Assembly: GCF_029239295.1 (NCBI RefSeq) | Contig: NZ_JAQZBC010000015.1 | Coordinates: 1-64,000, forward strand | Source: Sphingomonas sp. | Lineage (GTDB): Bacteria; Pseudomonadota; Alphaproteobacteria; Sphingomonadales; Sphingomonadaceae | Reading direction: 5' to 3' | DNA length: 64,000 bases | Shown here: in pieces, positions 6,859 through 16,736 of the stretch | Position numbering within the stretch: position 1 is the first letter of the stretch | How the letters are laid out: each line of letters starts with the position of its first letter | The notes under the pieces: generated by a model | What the model was told of the DNA's origin: nothing | The model's input: the letters and a program-made list of their open reading frames with translations, nothing else | Database searches by the model: none | Program-made: the position numbers and the translations under genes

Positions 6859-8406
6859 GTGACCAGTCCGATCGTCCATAGCTGGCGCCTGCTGAAATGG
6901 GGCCGCACGCTCGCGCGCCACGGCGCGCTGCGTGGCTTGGAGCAGGACCCCAACACGCCGCCCCGGGTCCGGCGGATGCTGCGCATCGCGCGCTTTGGGG
7001 CGCGTGTCCCCGCTCAGCCCGGCTACGCCGACGCGTTTGAGGCAATTGGACCAGCGGCAATCAAGCTTGGCCAGACGTTGGCAACTCGCCCTGATATCGT
7101 CGGCGACGAAGCAGCGCTCGACCTGCTGCGCCTGCAGGATGCACTGCCCCCGCTGCCGTTCAGCGTCATTCGCCCGCAGATTGAGAAGAGCCTCGGGCGT
7201 CCGCTGGAGGCCCTGTTCGCCAGCTTCGACGAGACACCCGTAGGCGCAGCATCGATCGCGCAGGTACACCGCGCGGTTACGATCGATGGTCGGGCGGTGG
7301 CAGTGAAGGTCCAACGTCCGGGCGTAGAGGCGGACTTCGCCGAAGCGATTGACACCTATGAGTGGGCTGCTGCTCAGCTCGAGGCCGCCGACCGTAACGG
7401 CGGCGGAGAGATAACCCGGCTTCAACCCCGGCTCGTCATCGCGACGTTCAAGCGCTGGACCGCGCGCGAACTCGACTTCCGGCGCGAAGCCGCTTCTGCC
7501 AGCGAATTGGCTGAAGGCATGGTGTCGGAGCCGAACTTCCAAGTGCCGGCGATCGACTGGGCGCGCACTTCGGGCAAGGTGCTGACTCTCGAATGGATCG
7601 AAGGCATCAAGCTGTCGAACCGCGAGGCCTTGCGCGCCGCCGGCTATGACCTGCCCCTGCTCGCGCAAACGCTGATCCACGCCTTTTTGCGGCAGGCGAT
7701 TGCCGAAGGCTTCTTTCACGCAGATCTTCATCAGGGCAATCTGTTCGCGCTGCCCGGTAATCGAATTGCCGCGGTTGATTTCGGCATCATGGGCCGGATC
7801 GATCGCCGGGCGCGCATCTGGCTGGCCGAAATTCTCTACGGGCTGATCACTGGCAACTACCGCCGCGTTGCCGAAATCCATTTTGAAGCCGGCTACGTCC
7901 CACCGCACCACGACGTCGCCGAGTTCGCGACCGCCCTTCGCGCTGTCGGTGAGCCGATGCGCGGTTTGCCGGTCAAGGAAATGTCGATCGGGATGATGCT
8001 CGACGGGCTGTTCTCGATCACTCGCGATTTCGACATGGTCACTCAGCCGCACCTCCTGCTTCTGCAGAAGACGATGGTGATGGTCGAGGGAGTCGCGACC
8101 GCGCTCGATCCCGACATCAACCTGTGGGAAACCGCGGGCCCGCTGGTCGAGGAGTGGATCCGCACTGAATTGGGTCCGGAGGCCGCCATCGCGGACCGGA
8201 TCGTCGCTGATGTGAAGACGCTGTACCGCCTCCCGGAACTGGTCCGCCGCATCGAAGCACGCTTCCCCGCGCCCGGCGGCGCCCCCCCCGCACCGCCGCT
8301 CCGGGAGATCGAAGTCATTCGGATCGGCGGCGGCTGGCGCTATTTCGCGGTCGGGCTCGCCAGCGCGGCGGCAGGGATAGCCGCAACCTGGGCGATGATC
8401 GGCTGA
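6859..8406 (+). CDS. ubiB: UbiB-family atypical kinase/ATPase, ubiquinone biosynthesis
   Basis: A 515-residue member of the ABC1/ADCK/UbiB protein-kinase-like family needed for ubiquinone production, probably as an ATPase that handles lipid intermediates. It shows the family KxGQ motif (AIKLGQTLATRPD), the invariant Lys in VKVQRPGVE, and the catalytic loop ADLHQGNLF followed by AVDFGIMGR. A hydrophobic C-terminal segment probably anchors it in the inner membrane. The start is GTG after GGAGAGG. The neighbouring membrane-protein gene begins one base after the stop. Confidence 0.95.
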   Translation: MTSPIVHSWRLLKWGRTLARHGALRGLEQDPNTPPRVRRMLRIARFGARVPAQPGYADAFEAIGPAAIKLGQTLATRPDIVGDEAALDLLRLQDALPPLPFSVIRPQIEKSLGRPLEALFASFDETPVGAASIAQVHRAVTIDGRAVAVKVQRPGVEADFAEAIDTYEWAAAQLEAADRNGGGEITRLQPRLVIATFKRWTARELDFRREAASASELAEGMVSEPNFQVPAIDWARTSGKVLTLEWIEGIKLSNREALRAAGYDLPLLAQTLIHAFLRQAIAEGFFHADLHQGNLFALPGNRIAAVDFGIMGRIDRRARIWLAEILYGLITGNYRRVAEIHFEAGYVPPHHDVAEFATALRAVGEPMRGLPVKEMSIGMMLDGLFSITRDFDMVTQPHLLLLQKTMVMVEGVATALDPDINLWETAGPLVEEWIRTELGPEAAIADRIVADVKTLYRLPELVRRIEARFPAPGGAPPAPPLREIEVIRIGGGWRYFAVGLASAAAGIAATWAMIG

Positions 8407-8407
8407 C

Positions 8408-9517
8408 ATGCGTACGGCGGTCGGCCGCCCTCTCCTGATCTCCATGCCATCCCGCGTCGCCGGGCTGGCGCGACCGCGCGCGCGCCTGTTCCTGGCACTG
8501 CTCGCCCTGCTGATGCTCGCGTCGCTGACTGCGCTTTCGAACCCGTCATTGCAGTCCGCTGCGACACCAAACGATGATCCGGCGAGCACGATCGCTTACG
8601 GTGCAACGGTTGAGGCGTTGCGCCACGGCGCAAATTATTATTCCGCCACGGTCGACGCGCTGCGCGCCAGCGACCAGCCGGTCCGCCCCTGGCTCGCCGT
8701 GCGCCTTCCCACCCTGTCTGTGGTGCAGGCCAGCCTCAGTCCGGTGACCGCCGCGCTCCTGCTTTATGCGCTTGCTCTCGTGACGCTCGCATCATGGTGG
8801 AAATGTCTCGGCAGCATTCTTCCCCGTCCCATCCCCCGACTGGTAGCCGTCGTGTTCGCGGCGGGCGGCATGTGGTCCGCGCTTCTCGGGCAGCACGTTA
8901 TCGATCACGAGCTTTGGGCGGGACTGTTGATTTCCTTGTCGCTAGCAACGCGTGCTCCCGATCGATCTACCGCATCTGTGGCACTTGGCCTTTCGGCGAT
9001 GCTGCTCCACGAGGGCGCCGCACTGTTCGTCATCATCATGGCCGTCTGCGCGTTATCGGAAGGTTTTCGGCGCGAGGCGGCTTGCTGGGGCATTGCCGCA
9101 GCGGTGTTCGGCATCACTCTCTGGTTCCATGCCGGCGCAGTCGCCGCGATTACCGGCCCGCTTGATCAACCATGGTCGGGTTGGCCTGGGATCCTCGGCT
9201 TCGGCTTTGCCGTCCGCTCTTTGGTGGGCACAACAATCCTGTCAGCCCTTCCCTTGTCACTGGGCGCACTGGCGATCGGCCTCGCACTCGCTGGCTGGGC
9301 ATCCTGGCGCGACCCGCTCGCCTTCCGGGCGCTCGCAACGCTGATCGGATATCTTCTCTTTCTGTCGTTGCTCGCGCCGGTCGATGCGTCTGGCTGGGCC
9401 TATTTGATTGCGCCTATTTCGATGATCGGGCTAATCTTTGTTCCCGATGCGCTGCGCGATCTGGTGCGTGCTGCGCTCGACAGACGCCGCATCACCGTGA
9501 CAAGAACAGCCCCATGA
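8408..9517 (+). CDS. Polytopic membrane protein of unknown function
   Basis: A 369-residue protein with about eight to nine hydrophobic helices. The first is near residue 28 (LFLALLALLMLASLTAL), then comes a soluble loop of about 70 residues, then the remaining helices up to residue 350. The loop contains YGATVEALRHGANYY, a pattern seen in GT-C-like or DUF2029-like envelope proteins, but I see no decisive catalytic motif. It sits between ubiB and coaBC with one-base and four-base junctions, so it is co-transcribed and probably co-translated. A glycosyltransferase-like role is only a guess. Confidence 0.75.
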   Translation: MRTAVGRPLLISMPSRVAGLARPRARLFLALLALLMLASLTALSNPSLQSAATPNDDPASTIAYGATVEALRHGANYYSATVDALRASDQPVRPWLAVRLPTLSVVQASLSPVTAALLLYALALVTLASWWKCLGSILPRPIPRLVAVVFAAGGMWSALLGQHVIDHELWAGLLISLSLATRAPDRSTASVALGLSAMLLHEGAALFVIIMAVCALSEGFRREAACWGIAAAVFGITLWFHAGAVAAITGPLDQPWSGWPGILGFGFAVRSLVGTTILSALPLSLGALAIGLALAGWASWRDPLAFRALATLIGYLLFLSLLAPVDASGWAYLIAPISMIGLIFVPDALRDLVRAALDRRRITVTRTAP

Positions 9518-10746
9518 GCCGCATTCTCCTGATCGTTGGCGGCGGGATCGCCGCATACAAGGCGTGCGAAATCGTCCGCTTGTTGCGCAAGGCGGGGCAT
9601 GGCGTTCGCTGTGTTCTTACCGAGGGCGGCAGCCATTTCGTCACTCCTATGACGCTGGCTGCCCTGTCGGAACAGGAAGTGCACACCACGCTGTGGGATC
9701 TCAAGGATGAGGCCGAGATGGGCCATATCCAACTCAGCCGACAAGCGGATCTGGTGCTGATCGCCCCCGCGACCGCTGATCTCCTCGCGCGCATGGCAGC
9801 CGGTCTCGCGAACGATCTGGCCACCACGCTCCTGCTGGCCACCGACAAGCCGGTACTCGCGGCGCCAGCAATGAACGTACGTATGTGGCAGCATCCTGCC
9901 ACGCAGCGCAATGTTGCGCAGCTACAGGCGGATGGCGTCGCGATCATGGCTCCTGATGAAGGGGCAATGGCATGCGGAGAATACGGCCCAGGTCGTCTGC
10001 CGGAGCCCGCAGCCATCGTCGCCGAGGTCGAGCGCCAGCTACGTTCGCCTCCCTCGCTGACGTCCGGCGCCAGCCTGATGTCGCCGGACGCAGCAAGGTT
10101 GGCGGGCAAACATATCCTGGTCACCGCCGGGCCGACCCACGAACCGATCGATCCGGTGCGCTACATCGCCAATCGCTCCTCCGGGAAGCAGGGCTTTGCT
10201 ATAGCGGGCGCGCTGGCTGCGCTCGGCGCCCGCGTGACGCTTGTCGCCGGGCCGGTATCGCTGCTGACCCCGCCCGGTGTCGACCGCGTTGATGTGGAGA
10301 CAGCGCGAGAGATGGCCGCGGCCGTCGATGCTGCACTGCCGGCGGACGCCGCGGTGCTCGTTGCAGCGGTCGCCGATTGGCGCGCGGCGGGGACAGCCGA
10401 TCAGAAAATCAAGAAAAATGGGCCAGGCAGCCTCCCTGACATCCGTCTCGTGGAAAATCCCGATATCCTCGCCGGGCTCGGCCATGGCTCACAACGGCCC
10501 AGGCTCCTGATCGGGTTTGCCGCCGAAACCGAGAATGTCGTGCCCCACGCTCAGACGAAACTGGTCCGAAAAGCCGCCGACTGGATTGTCGCGAATGACG
10601 TCTCCGGTGACGTGATGGGCGGCGATGCCAACACGATCCACCTCGTGTCGAAAGACGCTGTGGAGACCTGGGAACATATGCCGAAGCAGGCCGTGGCAGA
10701 TCGTCTCGCGGCGCGAATTGCTGATGCGCTGGAGAATATGTCGTGA
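9514..10746 (+). CDS. coaBC: Bifunctional phosphopantothenoylcysteine decarboxylase/phosphopantothenate-cysteine ligase
   Basis: A 410-residue bifunctional coenzyme A synthesis enzyme. The N-terminal flavoprotein CoaC half (residues 1 to about 190) has [17 protein letters not shown], the PAMNVRMW motif and an [13 protein letters not shown] substrate segment. The C-terminal CoaB half starts at [18 protein letters not shown] and has [12 protein letters not shown] and KIKKNG. The start at 9514 overlaps the preceding stop by ATGA; the longer upstream frame is a shadow. The dut gene overlaps the end by four bases, a conserved coaBC-dut order. Confidence 0.96.
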   Translation: MSRILLIVGGGIAAYKACEIVRLLRKAGHGVRCVLTEGGSHFVTPMTLAALSEQEVHTTLWDLKDEAEMGHIQLSRQADLVLIAPATADLLARMAAGLANDLATTLLLATDKPVLAAPAMNVRMWQHPATQRNVAQLQADGVAIMAPDEGAMACGEYGPGRLPEPAAIVAEVERQLRSPPSLTSGASLMSPDAARLAGKHILVTAGPTHEPIDPVRYIANRSSGKQGFAIAGALAALGARVTLVAGPVSLLTPPGVDRVDVETAREMAAAVDAALPADAAVLVAAVADWRAAGTADQKIKKNGPGSLPDIRLVENPDILAGLGHGSQRPRLLIGFAAETENVVPHAQTKLVRKAADWIVANDVSGDVMGGDANTIHLVSKDAVETWEHMPKQAVADRLAARIADALENMS

Positions 10747-11180
10747 TCGCGATCCGCCTTCGCCGTTTACCTCACGGGATGGACCTGCCGCTTCCCAGCT
10801 ATGCCACCGCAGGCGCTGCCGGAATGGACGTCGTCGCGGCTGAAGATGTGACGCTTGCCGCTGGAGCGCGTCACGCGGTGGCTACTGGCTTCGCGATCGC
10901 CATCCCCGACGGGTTCGAGGTTCAGGTGCGGCCCCGGTCCGGTCTGGCCCTGAAGCACGGCATCACCTGTCTCAACACACCAGGCACGATCGACTCGGAC
11001 TATCGGGGCGAGGTGAAGGTGATCCTGGCCAACCTCGGCGACGCTGCGTTCGACGTGAAGCGTGGCGACCGTATCGCTCAGCTCGTGCCTGCGCCCGTCA
11101 CCAGAGCATCGCTGGTGGAAAGCGACATGCTTGATGACACTGATCGGGGTGACGGCGGCTTCGGGTCGACGGGTCGGTGA
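10743..11180 (+). CDS. dut: dUTP diphosphatase
   Basis: A 145-residue trimeric dUTPase that converts dUTP to dUMP and pyrophosphate. All five motifs can be read: [37 protein letters not shown] and the C-terminal [10 protein letters not shown] arm. The start is GTG at 10743, overlapping the coaBC stop. The stop in turn overlaps the GTG of the next gene, so the whole run is translationally coupled. Confidence 0.97.
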   Translation: MIAIRLRRLPHGMDLPLPSYATAGAAGMDVVAAEDVTLAAGARHAVATGFAIAIPDGFEVQVRPRSGLALKHGITCLNTPGTIDSDYRGEVKVILANLGDAAFDVKRGDRIAQLVPAPVTRASLVESDMLDDTDRGDGGFGSTGR

Positions 11181-11611
11181 ACGTCATCGCGGTTGCGCTG
11201 GCGCACATCGCCCAGGTGGCAACTTTCGCCCCGGCGGAACGCGAGCATATCCCCCAGGTCGCTGCACCCGCCGCACCGGAGATGTCGCCGACGGCCGTCC
11301 CTGGCGACTTGGCCGCGCTGCCCGAACTGAAGTTTCGGCGGCGGCGTATGATGCCGCGCGCGCTTTCCTCCTTTGTGCGGGACGAAGTGGCAGCCAAACG
11401 ATGCGAAGCCGCTGACAACCGCCTCCGGGTCAATTTGGCCGTGCTCGTTGCCGCAGACGGTCAATTGCGCCGTATCCATCCCCAGGCGATCGGCTGCCCC
11501 ACGGTTGAACAATATGCGTCCGGCGTGATGTTGAGCATGGCGCGGGCGAACCTCTCACCGGTGGGTGAGACCCGATGGTTTCGTACATCGCTGGTGTTTG
11601 AATGGCAGTAA
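11177..11611 (+). CDS. Uncharacterised exported protein between dut and moeB
   Basis: A 144-residue protein with a short hydrophobic N-terminus ([16 protein letters not shown]), an Ala/Pro-rich linker and a basic RRRR patch near residue 55. The C-terminal domain has the pattern strand-ADG-strand-helix-strand and ends in [10 protein letters not shown]. That layout recalls the TonB C-terminal fold, but this is weak inference. The GTG start overlaps the dut stop and the stop overlaps the moeB start by 10 bases, which strongly supports a real gene. The function is unknown. Confidence 0.65.
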   Translation: MNVIAVALAHIAQVATFAPAEREHIPQVAAPAAPEMSPTAVPGDLAALPELKFRRRRMMPRALSSFVRDEVAAKRCEAADNRLRVNLAVLVAADGQLRRIHPQAIGCPTVEQYASGVMLSMARANLSPVGETRWFRTSLVFEWQ

Positions 11612-12372
11612 CGCTGGGCGAGGACGAACGCGCACGCTACGCTCGCCAGATCATCCTGCGGGAAATCGGGGGCGCTGGTCAGAAGCGTTTGAAGGCCGCG
11701 AGCGTGGTCGTGATCGGCGCTGGCGGTATTGGCTCCCCCGCAATCGCCTATCTTGCGGGTGCAGGGGTCGGCAGGATCTCCATCATCGACGACGATCGCG
11801 TTGATCTGTCGAACCTTCAAAGGCAAATCCTTTTCGGCACACCCGACCTAGGAAAGTTGAAGGCCGATAAGGCTGCGGAAGCGGCCGAACATCGCAATCC
11901 GTTCGTCACCGCTGCGGCCATTTCGCGCCGACTGACTCCAGAAAACGCCCGAGAAGTGCTGGCTCGCGCCGACGTGATTCTTGATGGCTGCGACAATTTC
12001 GCGACGCGCCTAATCGTCGCCGACACCGCGCTTCAGCTGCGCATTCCGCTTGTCTCGGCCGCAGTCGGGCAGTTCGAGGGGCAATTGGGTGTATACCGCG
12101 GTTGGGAGCCAAACCTGCCCTGCTACCGCTGCCTCGTCGGGAGCGCACCAGACCAAGATGAGGGCACCTGTTCGGAACAGGGCGTTCTCGGTCCGGTGAC
12201 GGGCGTTTTGGGCAGCCTGGCCGCGCTAGAGGTGATCCGCGCGATTGTCCGTTTTGGCACCGACCCAGCAGGCAAGCTGACGCTGATCGACCTGCTGGAA
12301 TTTCGTTTCCGCACGATCCGTGTGCCGAAGGATCTGGCCTGCCCGGCATGCGGATCTGCGTCAGGCGACTAG
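11602..12372 (+). CDS. moeB: HesA/MoeB/ThiF-family adenylyltransferase
   Basis: A 256-residue E1-like enzyme that adenylates the C-terminus of a small ubiquitin-fold sulfur carrier (MoaD or ThiS). The nucleotide-binding motif is VVIGAGGIGSP, followed by DDDRVDLSNLQRQ. Two CxxC pairs (CYRC and CPAC) form the zinc site, and the GTCSEQGVLGPV crossover segment is present. The length is usual for MoeB without a rhodanese domain. It is the last gene of the coaBC-dut run and its 3' end overlaps galU by 12 bases on the other strand. Confidence 0.9.
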   Translation: MAVTLGEDERARYARQIILREIGGAGQKRLKAASVVVIGAGGIGSPAIAYLAGAGVGRISIIDDDRVDLSNLQRQILFGTPDLGKLKADKAAEAAEHRNPFVTAAAISRRLTPENAREVLARADVILDGCDNFATRLIVADTALQLRIPLVSAAVGQFEGQLGVYRGWEPNLPCYRCLVGSAPDQDEGTCSEQGVLGPVTGVLGSLAALEVIRAIVRFGTDPAGKLTLIDLLEFRFRTIRVPKDLACPACGSASGD

Positions 12373-13233
12373 GTCGATCGCAAACGCCCGGATGTCAGCC
12401 CCGATATCCTCGCGTTCAAGCGCAAGGGCCAGATTGGCTTTGATATAGCCGGCCTTGCCACCGCAATCGAACCTTCGTCCGGAGAACGTGTAGCCGTGGA
12501 ACGGCTGTTTTCCTATCAACTGCGCCATGGCGTCGGTCAGCTGGATCTCGCCCCCTGCGCCTCTCACCGGATTGTCGAGGATCTTCATCACCTCGGGCTG
12601 CAGAATATAGCGGCCGGGCGTCATGAGGTTCGACTTTGCCGTACCGGGCTTCGGCTTTTCGGTGACTTCCAGAACCTCGGTCAGTGGTCCGTCCACTGCG
12701 CCGGGCGTAATGATCCCATATTGGTGTGTCTCCTCGGGCGCGACCTCGAGAGCGCCGATCAGGTTGCCGCCCACTCGCTCATAGGCCTTGACCATCTGCG
12801 ACAGAAAGCCGGGCGTACCGACCATCAGCTCGTCAGGTAGGAGAACGGCAAACGGCTCGTCGCCCACGATCTCCCGCGCGCACCACACCGCGTGCCCCAA
12901 ACCAAGAGGCTCCTGCTGCCGTACGTATACGGGTGAGCCAGGCTTCTGACGGATGTTCTCGATCAACTCGAGGCTCCTCCCCCGCGATTGCATGGTCATC
13001 TCAAGTTCGAACGACACGTCGAAATGATCCTCGAGCGCGCCTTTCCCGCGGCCAGTCACGAAGATGATTTGCTCAATCCCCGCCTCGCGCGCTTCCTCGA
13101 CGGCATATTGAATCAGCGGCTTGTCCACGACTGTCAGCATCTCCTTGGGCATTGCCTTAGTCGCAGGGAGAAAGCGGGTGCCAAGCCCGGCCACCGGAAA
13201 CACGGCCTTTCGCACTGGCTTGATTGAGGACAT
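12361..13233 (-). CDS. galU: UTP-glucose-1-phosphate uridylyltransferase
   Basis: A 290-residue nucleotidyltransferase making UDP-glucose. The signature VFPVAGLGTRFLPATKAMPK is at the N-terminus, followed by EMLTVVDKPLIQYAVEEA. Later come GLGHAVWCA, LLPDELM and the KAGYIKANLALAL end region. UDP-glucose feeds exopolysaccharide and glycolipid synthesis. The gene diverges from wecB over about 117 bases that must carry both promoters. Confidence 0.96.
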   Translation of the reverse strand: MSSIKPVRKAVFPVAGLGTRFLPATKAMPKEMLTVVDKPLIQYAVEEAREAGIEQIIFVTGRGKGALEDHFDVSFELEMTMQSRGRSLELIENIRQKPGSPVYVRQQEPLGLGHAVWCAREIVGDEPFAVLLPDELMVGTPGFLSQMVKAYERVGGNLIGALEVAPEETHQYGIITPGAVDGPLTEVLEVTEKPKPGTAKSNLMTPGRYILQPEVMKILDNPVRGAGGEIQLTDAMAQLIGKQPFHGYTFSGRRFDCGGKAGYIKANLALALEREDIGADIRAFAIDLVA

Positions 13234-13350
13234 CGTTGACTTCTCCCGATAGCTGCGCGCGACCTTAACGAGCCGGCCGCCGGCAGCAAAGACGCTGACG
13301 CAGTTCCGGATTTAGTCCGCTCTTAATCAGCCATGTGATAATCCGCATGC

Positions 13351-14463
13351 ATGAAGACCTTGGTAATTTTCGGGACACGACCCGAAGCCATCAAATTATT
13401 CCCTGTGGTGCGCGCCCTAGCGGCTACGCCCGGGATGGAAGTGCGAACCTGCGTCACGGCCCAACATCGCGGGCTGCTTGATCAGGTTTTGGCGATTGCC
13501 GAACTGTCACCAGACATTGACCTCGACCTTATGGAGCCGGGCCAGACCCTGGACCGGCTGACAACCCGGCTCCTGACCGGGATCGGCGAGGTGCTCGACC
13601 GTGAGCGACCGGACCGGGTCGTGGTGCAAGGCGACACCGCAACTGCAATGACGGGTGCCCTGGCCGCTTATTACCGCCAGATACCCGTCGCTCATGTCGA
13701 AGCGGGGCTACGTTCCGGCAACATCTATCATCCTTGGCCGGAAGAGGTGAACCGCCGCATCATTGCGCCCATTGCTGACCTGCATTTTGCGCCAACCCCG
13801 ACGGCGGCCGAGGCTCTGGCACGTGAAAACGTCCGATCGGGCGTGCACGTCACCGGAAACACCGTAATTGATGCTCTGCACTGGACCCGACAGCGCATCG
13901 AGCATGATCCCGCCCTAGCCTCAGGATTGGATCAGACGCTGAACCGCTTTGGCGATAAGCGTATCGTGCTTGTGACCACGCACCGGCGAGAGAATTTCGG
14001 TGACGGTATGGCCGCGATTGCCCGTGCGATCGCGCGTATTGCACAACGTCCCGACGTAGCGGTCTTGTTTCCAATGCACCCAAACCCGAACGTCGGCTCT
14101 GTAATGGACGGAGCGCTTGGCGCCCACGAGAACGTGGTCCGGATTGAACCGCTCGACTATCCGCACTTCATCCGCGCGCTGAATGCCTGCACGCTCGCGC
14201 TGACCGATTCTGGCGGTGTCCAGGAAGAGGCGCCCGCGCTCGGTAAGCCAGTGCTCGTGATGCGCGACACCACGGAACGCCCAGAAGGCGTTGAGGCCGG
14301 TACCGCACGGCTGGTCGGCACCGCGGAAGAGCGCATCGTTTCCGAAGTCTTCACCCTTCTTGATGACAAGCCCGCCTATGCCGCCATGGCCCGCGCCCAC
14401 AACCCGTTCGGCGACGGTCGTGCTAGTCAACGGATTGCGGAGATAATCGACAATGCTGTCTGA
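13351..14463 (+). CDS. wecB: UDP-N-acetylglucosamine 2-epimerase (non-hydrolysing)
   Basis: A 370-residue epimerase converting UDP-GlcNAc to UDP-ManNAc. It has the N-terminal FGTRPEAIKLFPVVRAL, the VQGDTATAM segment, HVEAGLRS, TTHRRENFG and the catalytic-domain LTDSGGVQEEAPALGKPVLV. All are standard for the family. wecC begins inside its last codons (11-base overlap), so the two enzymes are made together for UDP-ManNAcA, a precursor of surface polysaccharide. Confidence 0.95.
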   Translation: MKTLVIFGTRPEAIKLFPVVRALAATPGMEVRTCVTAQHRGLLDQVLAIAELSPDIDLDLMEPGQTLDRLTTRLLTGIGEVLDRERPDRVVVQGDTATAMTGALAAYYRQIPVAHVEAGLRSGNIYHPWPEEVNRRIIAPIADLHFAPTPTAAEALARENVRSGVHVTGNTVIDALHWTRQRIEHDPALASGLDQTLNRFGDKRIVLVTTHRRENFGDGMAAIARAIARIAQRPDVAVLFPMHPNPNVGSVMDGALGAHENVVRIEPLDYPHFIRALNACTLALTDSGGVQEEAPALGKPVLVMRDTTERPEGVEAGTARLVGTAEERIVSEVFTLLDDKPAYAAMARAHNPFGDGRASQRIAEIIDNAV

Positions 14464-15748
14464 TAGCGAGCTCAAGGTCGCAGTTCTCGGGCTGGGGTAC
14501 ATCGGTTTGCCCACTGCGGCTGTCATCGCCCGTACTGGTGCCAAGGTGCTCGGCATCGACGTTCATCAGAACGTTGTCGATACGGTCAACTCGGGCAAGG
14601 TCCATATCGAAGAAGTCGACCTGGACGGGCTCGTCTCTGGCGTAGTTGGGCGCGGTTATCTCCGTGCCTCGACCACGCTGGAACCGGCGGACGTGTTCGT
14701 CATTGCGGTGCCCACACCTTTCACCGAAGATCGAACGCCTGACATCAGCTTCGTGCTGAAGGCGGCGCGCGCTCTCGCTGCCGTCCTTAAGTCCGGCGAT
14801 ACGGTGATCCTTGAGTCTACCTCTCCCGTCGGCACCACAGAGCAGGTGCGCGATCTGCTGGCAGAGCTACGCCCAGACCTCCGGGCGCCCGGGCTCAGCG
14901 AAGGCTCTGATTATGCGATCGCCTATTGCCCCGAGCGGGTACTGCCCGGCCGTATTCTCGTCGAACTAATCGACAATGACCGGGTCATCGGCGGCATCAC
15001 GCCACGGTGTGCCCGCAAGGCTCTGACCTTCTATCGCCGGTTCGTTCGCGGTGCCTGCATCACCACCAACGCACGTGCCGCTGAGATGACAAAACTGACC
15101 GAGAACGCCTTTCGTGACGTCAACATCGCCTTCGCCAACGAGTTGAGCCTGGTTGCCGACACGATGGGCGTTGACGTGTGGGAGGTCATTCGGCTCGCCA
15201 ACCGTCACCCGCGCGTCAACATACTTCAGCCAGGCCCTGGCGTCGGCGGACATTGCATCGCAGTCGATCCATGGTTTCTCGTCGCCGCCGATCCTGACAA
15301 CACACCATTGATCCGCACCGCCCGGCAAGTGAATGATGGAAAGACCGATCACGTCATCGCTGCCGCTGCGGCGATGATCGCCGCGCATCCAGACGCACCG
15401 GTTGCGTGCCTTGGCCTAGCCTTCAAGGCGAATATTGATGATTTCCGAGAGAGTCCCGCGTTGAAGGTCGCGGTCGCGCTCGCAAAGCAGTTCCCGGATC
15501 AGGTGCGCATCGTCGAACCATATGCTCGAACATTGCCGGAGGCGTTCGCTGGGACGGGCGCTCGCCTTGTCGATGTCGACCTGGCGATCGAAACCTGTCA
15601 GATGATGATCGTCCTCGTCGATCATGACGTCTTCCGCTCAATCCCTCTTGAGGAGCGCGCCGACAAACAGGTCTTGGATACACGGGGCATCTGGCCGGAC
15701 CAGCCTGCATTCCGGTTGGCGGCACGACCTCTCCAGCTGGCGAGTTGA
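14453..15748 (+). CDS. wecC: UDP-N-acetyl-D-mannosamine dehydrogenase
   Basis: A 431-residue NAD-dependent dehydrogenase of the UDP-glucose/GDP-mannose dehydrogenase family, oxidising UDP-ManNAc to UDP-ManNAcA. The NAD motif is VLGLGYIGLPTAAV. The catalytic segment GPGVGGHCIAVDPWFL carries the active Cys, and AYCPERVLPG is characteristic of the WecC group. Overlap with wecB makes the assignment stronger than sequence alone. No dedicated glycosyltransferase follows, so its polymer lies elsewhere. Confidence 0.95.
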   Translation: MLSDSELKVAVLGLGYIGLPTAAVIARTGAKVLGIDVHQNVVDTVNSGKVHIEEVDLDGLVSGVVGRGYLRASTTLEPADVFVIAVPTPFTEDRTPDISFVLKAARALAAVLKSGDTVILESTSPVGTTEQVRDLLAELRPDLRAPGLSEGSDYAIAYCPERVLPGRILVELIDNDRVIGGITPRCARKALTFYRRFVRGACITTNARAAEMTKLTENAFRDVNIAFANELSLVADTMGVDVWEVIRLANRHPRVNILQPGPGVGGHCIAVDPWFLVAADPDNTPLIRTARQVNDGKTDHVIAAAAAMIAAHPDAPVACLGLAFKANIDDFRESPALKVAVALAKQFPDQVRIVEPYARTLPEAFAGTGARLVDVDLAIETCQMMIVLVDHDVFRSIPLEERADKQVLDTRGIWPDQPAFRLAARPLQLAS

Positions 15749-15817
15749 TGACGCTTGTTGCAGGTGCGATGCGGCTAAGGTAAGGGGCGCCTACTTCCGC
15801 ACATCGATGTATCGCTT

Positions 15818-16618
15818 ATGCTTTCGCGCCTCCTTTCGCGTCGTCGTCCCGCTCCTGTCCTCGCGCAGCTTCCCGCCGGTCGCCGCCTGTACGCGATTGG
15901 CGACGTTCACGGCCGACTCGATCTTCTGGATCAGCTGTTGGCGCGCATTGACGAGGATGATGGCTCGCGTGGCGCGGCTCAGACTGGAATCATCCTGCTA
16001 GGCGATCTGATCGATCGCGGACCTGACTCTGCTGGCGTAGTGGAGAGAGTGCGCCAGATGTGCGCCAGCCGGAACGACATTCGTTGCCTATGTGGCAACC
16101 ACGAGGAGATCCTTCTCGGGGCGTACGACGGCGACTCAGACCTGGTTCGTCTCTTCTTACGCGCCGGCGGATACGAGGCTCTGCTTAGCTATGGCATGGA
16201 CGCCGCAGCCATCGACCATGCTAGTATCGCCGAGTTGGTGGAGATGATGGAGCGGAACATTCCCGGGGAGCAGATCGCCTTCCTTCGGTCCCTTGAGGAT
16301 TATGTCGTGGAGGGCGACTATCTGTTCGTGCACGCCGGTATCCGACCTGGCTTACCGCTTGAGCAGCAGACGTCACGCGACCTACGCTGGATTCGGCAAC
16401 CCTTCCTCGACCATGGTGGCTCCCATGGAAAGTTCGTGATTCACGGCCACACCATCAGCGAGCAGGTTGACGAACGCGCAAACCGGATCGGGATAGACAC
16501 GGGCGCCTATCGCACTGGTCGTCTCACCGCATTGGGAATCGAGGGTGAGCAGCGGTGGATCATTGATACTGTAGATCATCATGCAAACACCAAGGAAATC
16601 CCATCCGTTTTACGGTAG
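15818..16618 (+). CDS. PPP-family metallophosphatase (Ser/Thr phosphatase-like)
   Basis: A 266-residue phosphatase with the metal-binding motifs GDVHGRLD, GDLIDRGPDS and GNHEEI, then HAG and the late VIHGHT. This is the order of PPP-type serine/threonine or diadenosine polyphosphatases. The N-terminus is basic (MLSRLLSRRRP) with no clear signal. It is 69 bases after wecC on the same strand. In sphingomonads such phosphatases often accompany exopolysaccharide genes, so a link to polymer control is possible but unproven. Confidence 0.85.
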   Translation: MLSRLLSRRRPAPVLAQLPAGRRLYAIGDVHGRLDLLDQLLARIDEDDGSRGAAQTGIILLGDLIDRGPDSAGVVERVRQMCASRNDIRCLCGNHEEILLGAYDGDSDLVRLFLRAGGYEALLSYGMDAAAIDHASIAELVEMMERNIPGEQIAFLRSLEDYVVEGDYLFVHAGIRPGLPLEQQTSRDLRWIRQPFLDHGGSHGKFVIHGHTISEQVDERANRIGIDTGAYRTGRLTALGIEGEQRWIIDTVDHHANTKEIPSVLR

Positions 16619-16736
16619 AGTGTTGCAAAAAGGCCCTGATTTGCTGGTAGATCGAAGTGGCCCGATCAAGATAGCCGATTGCGCTGCACTGCAAACTCTG
16701 TCAGATGGACGCGACGGACAAAAAAGGGAGTTCGTG

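Noticed and set aside
6682..8589. A 635-codon frame on the minus strand opposite ubiB
   Set aside because: It runs antisense to the clear ubiB gene, has an Arg/Asp-rich composition typical of antisense frames in GC-rich DNA, and shows no family motif.
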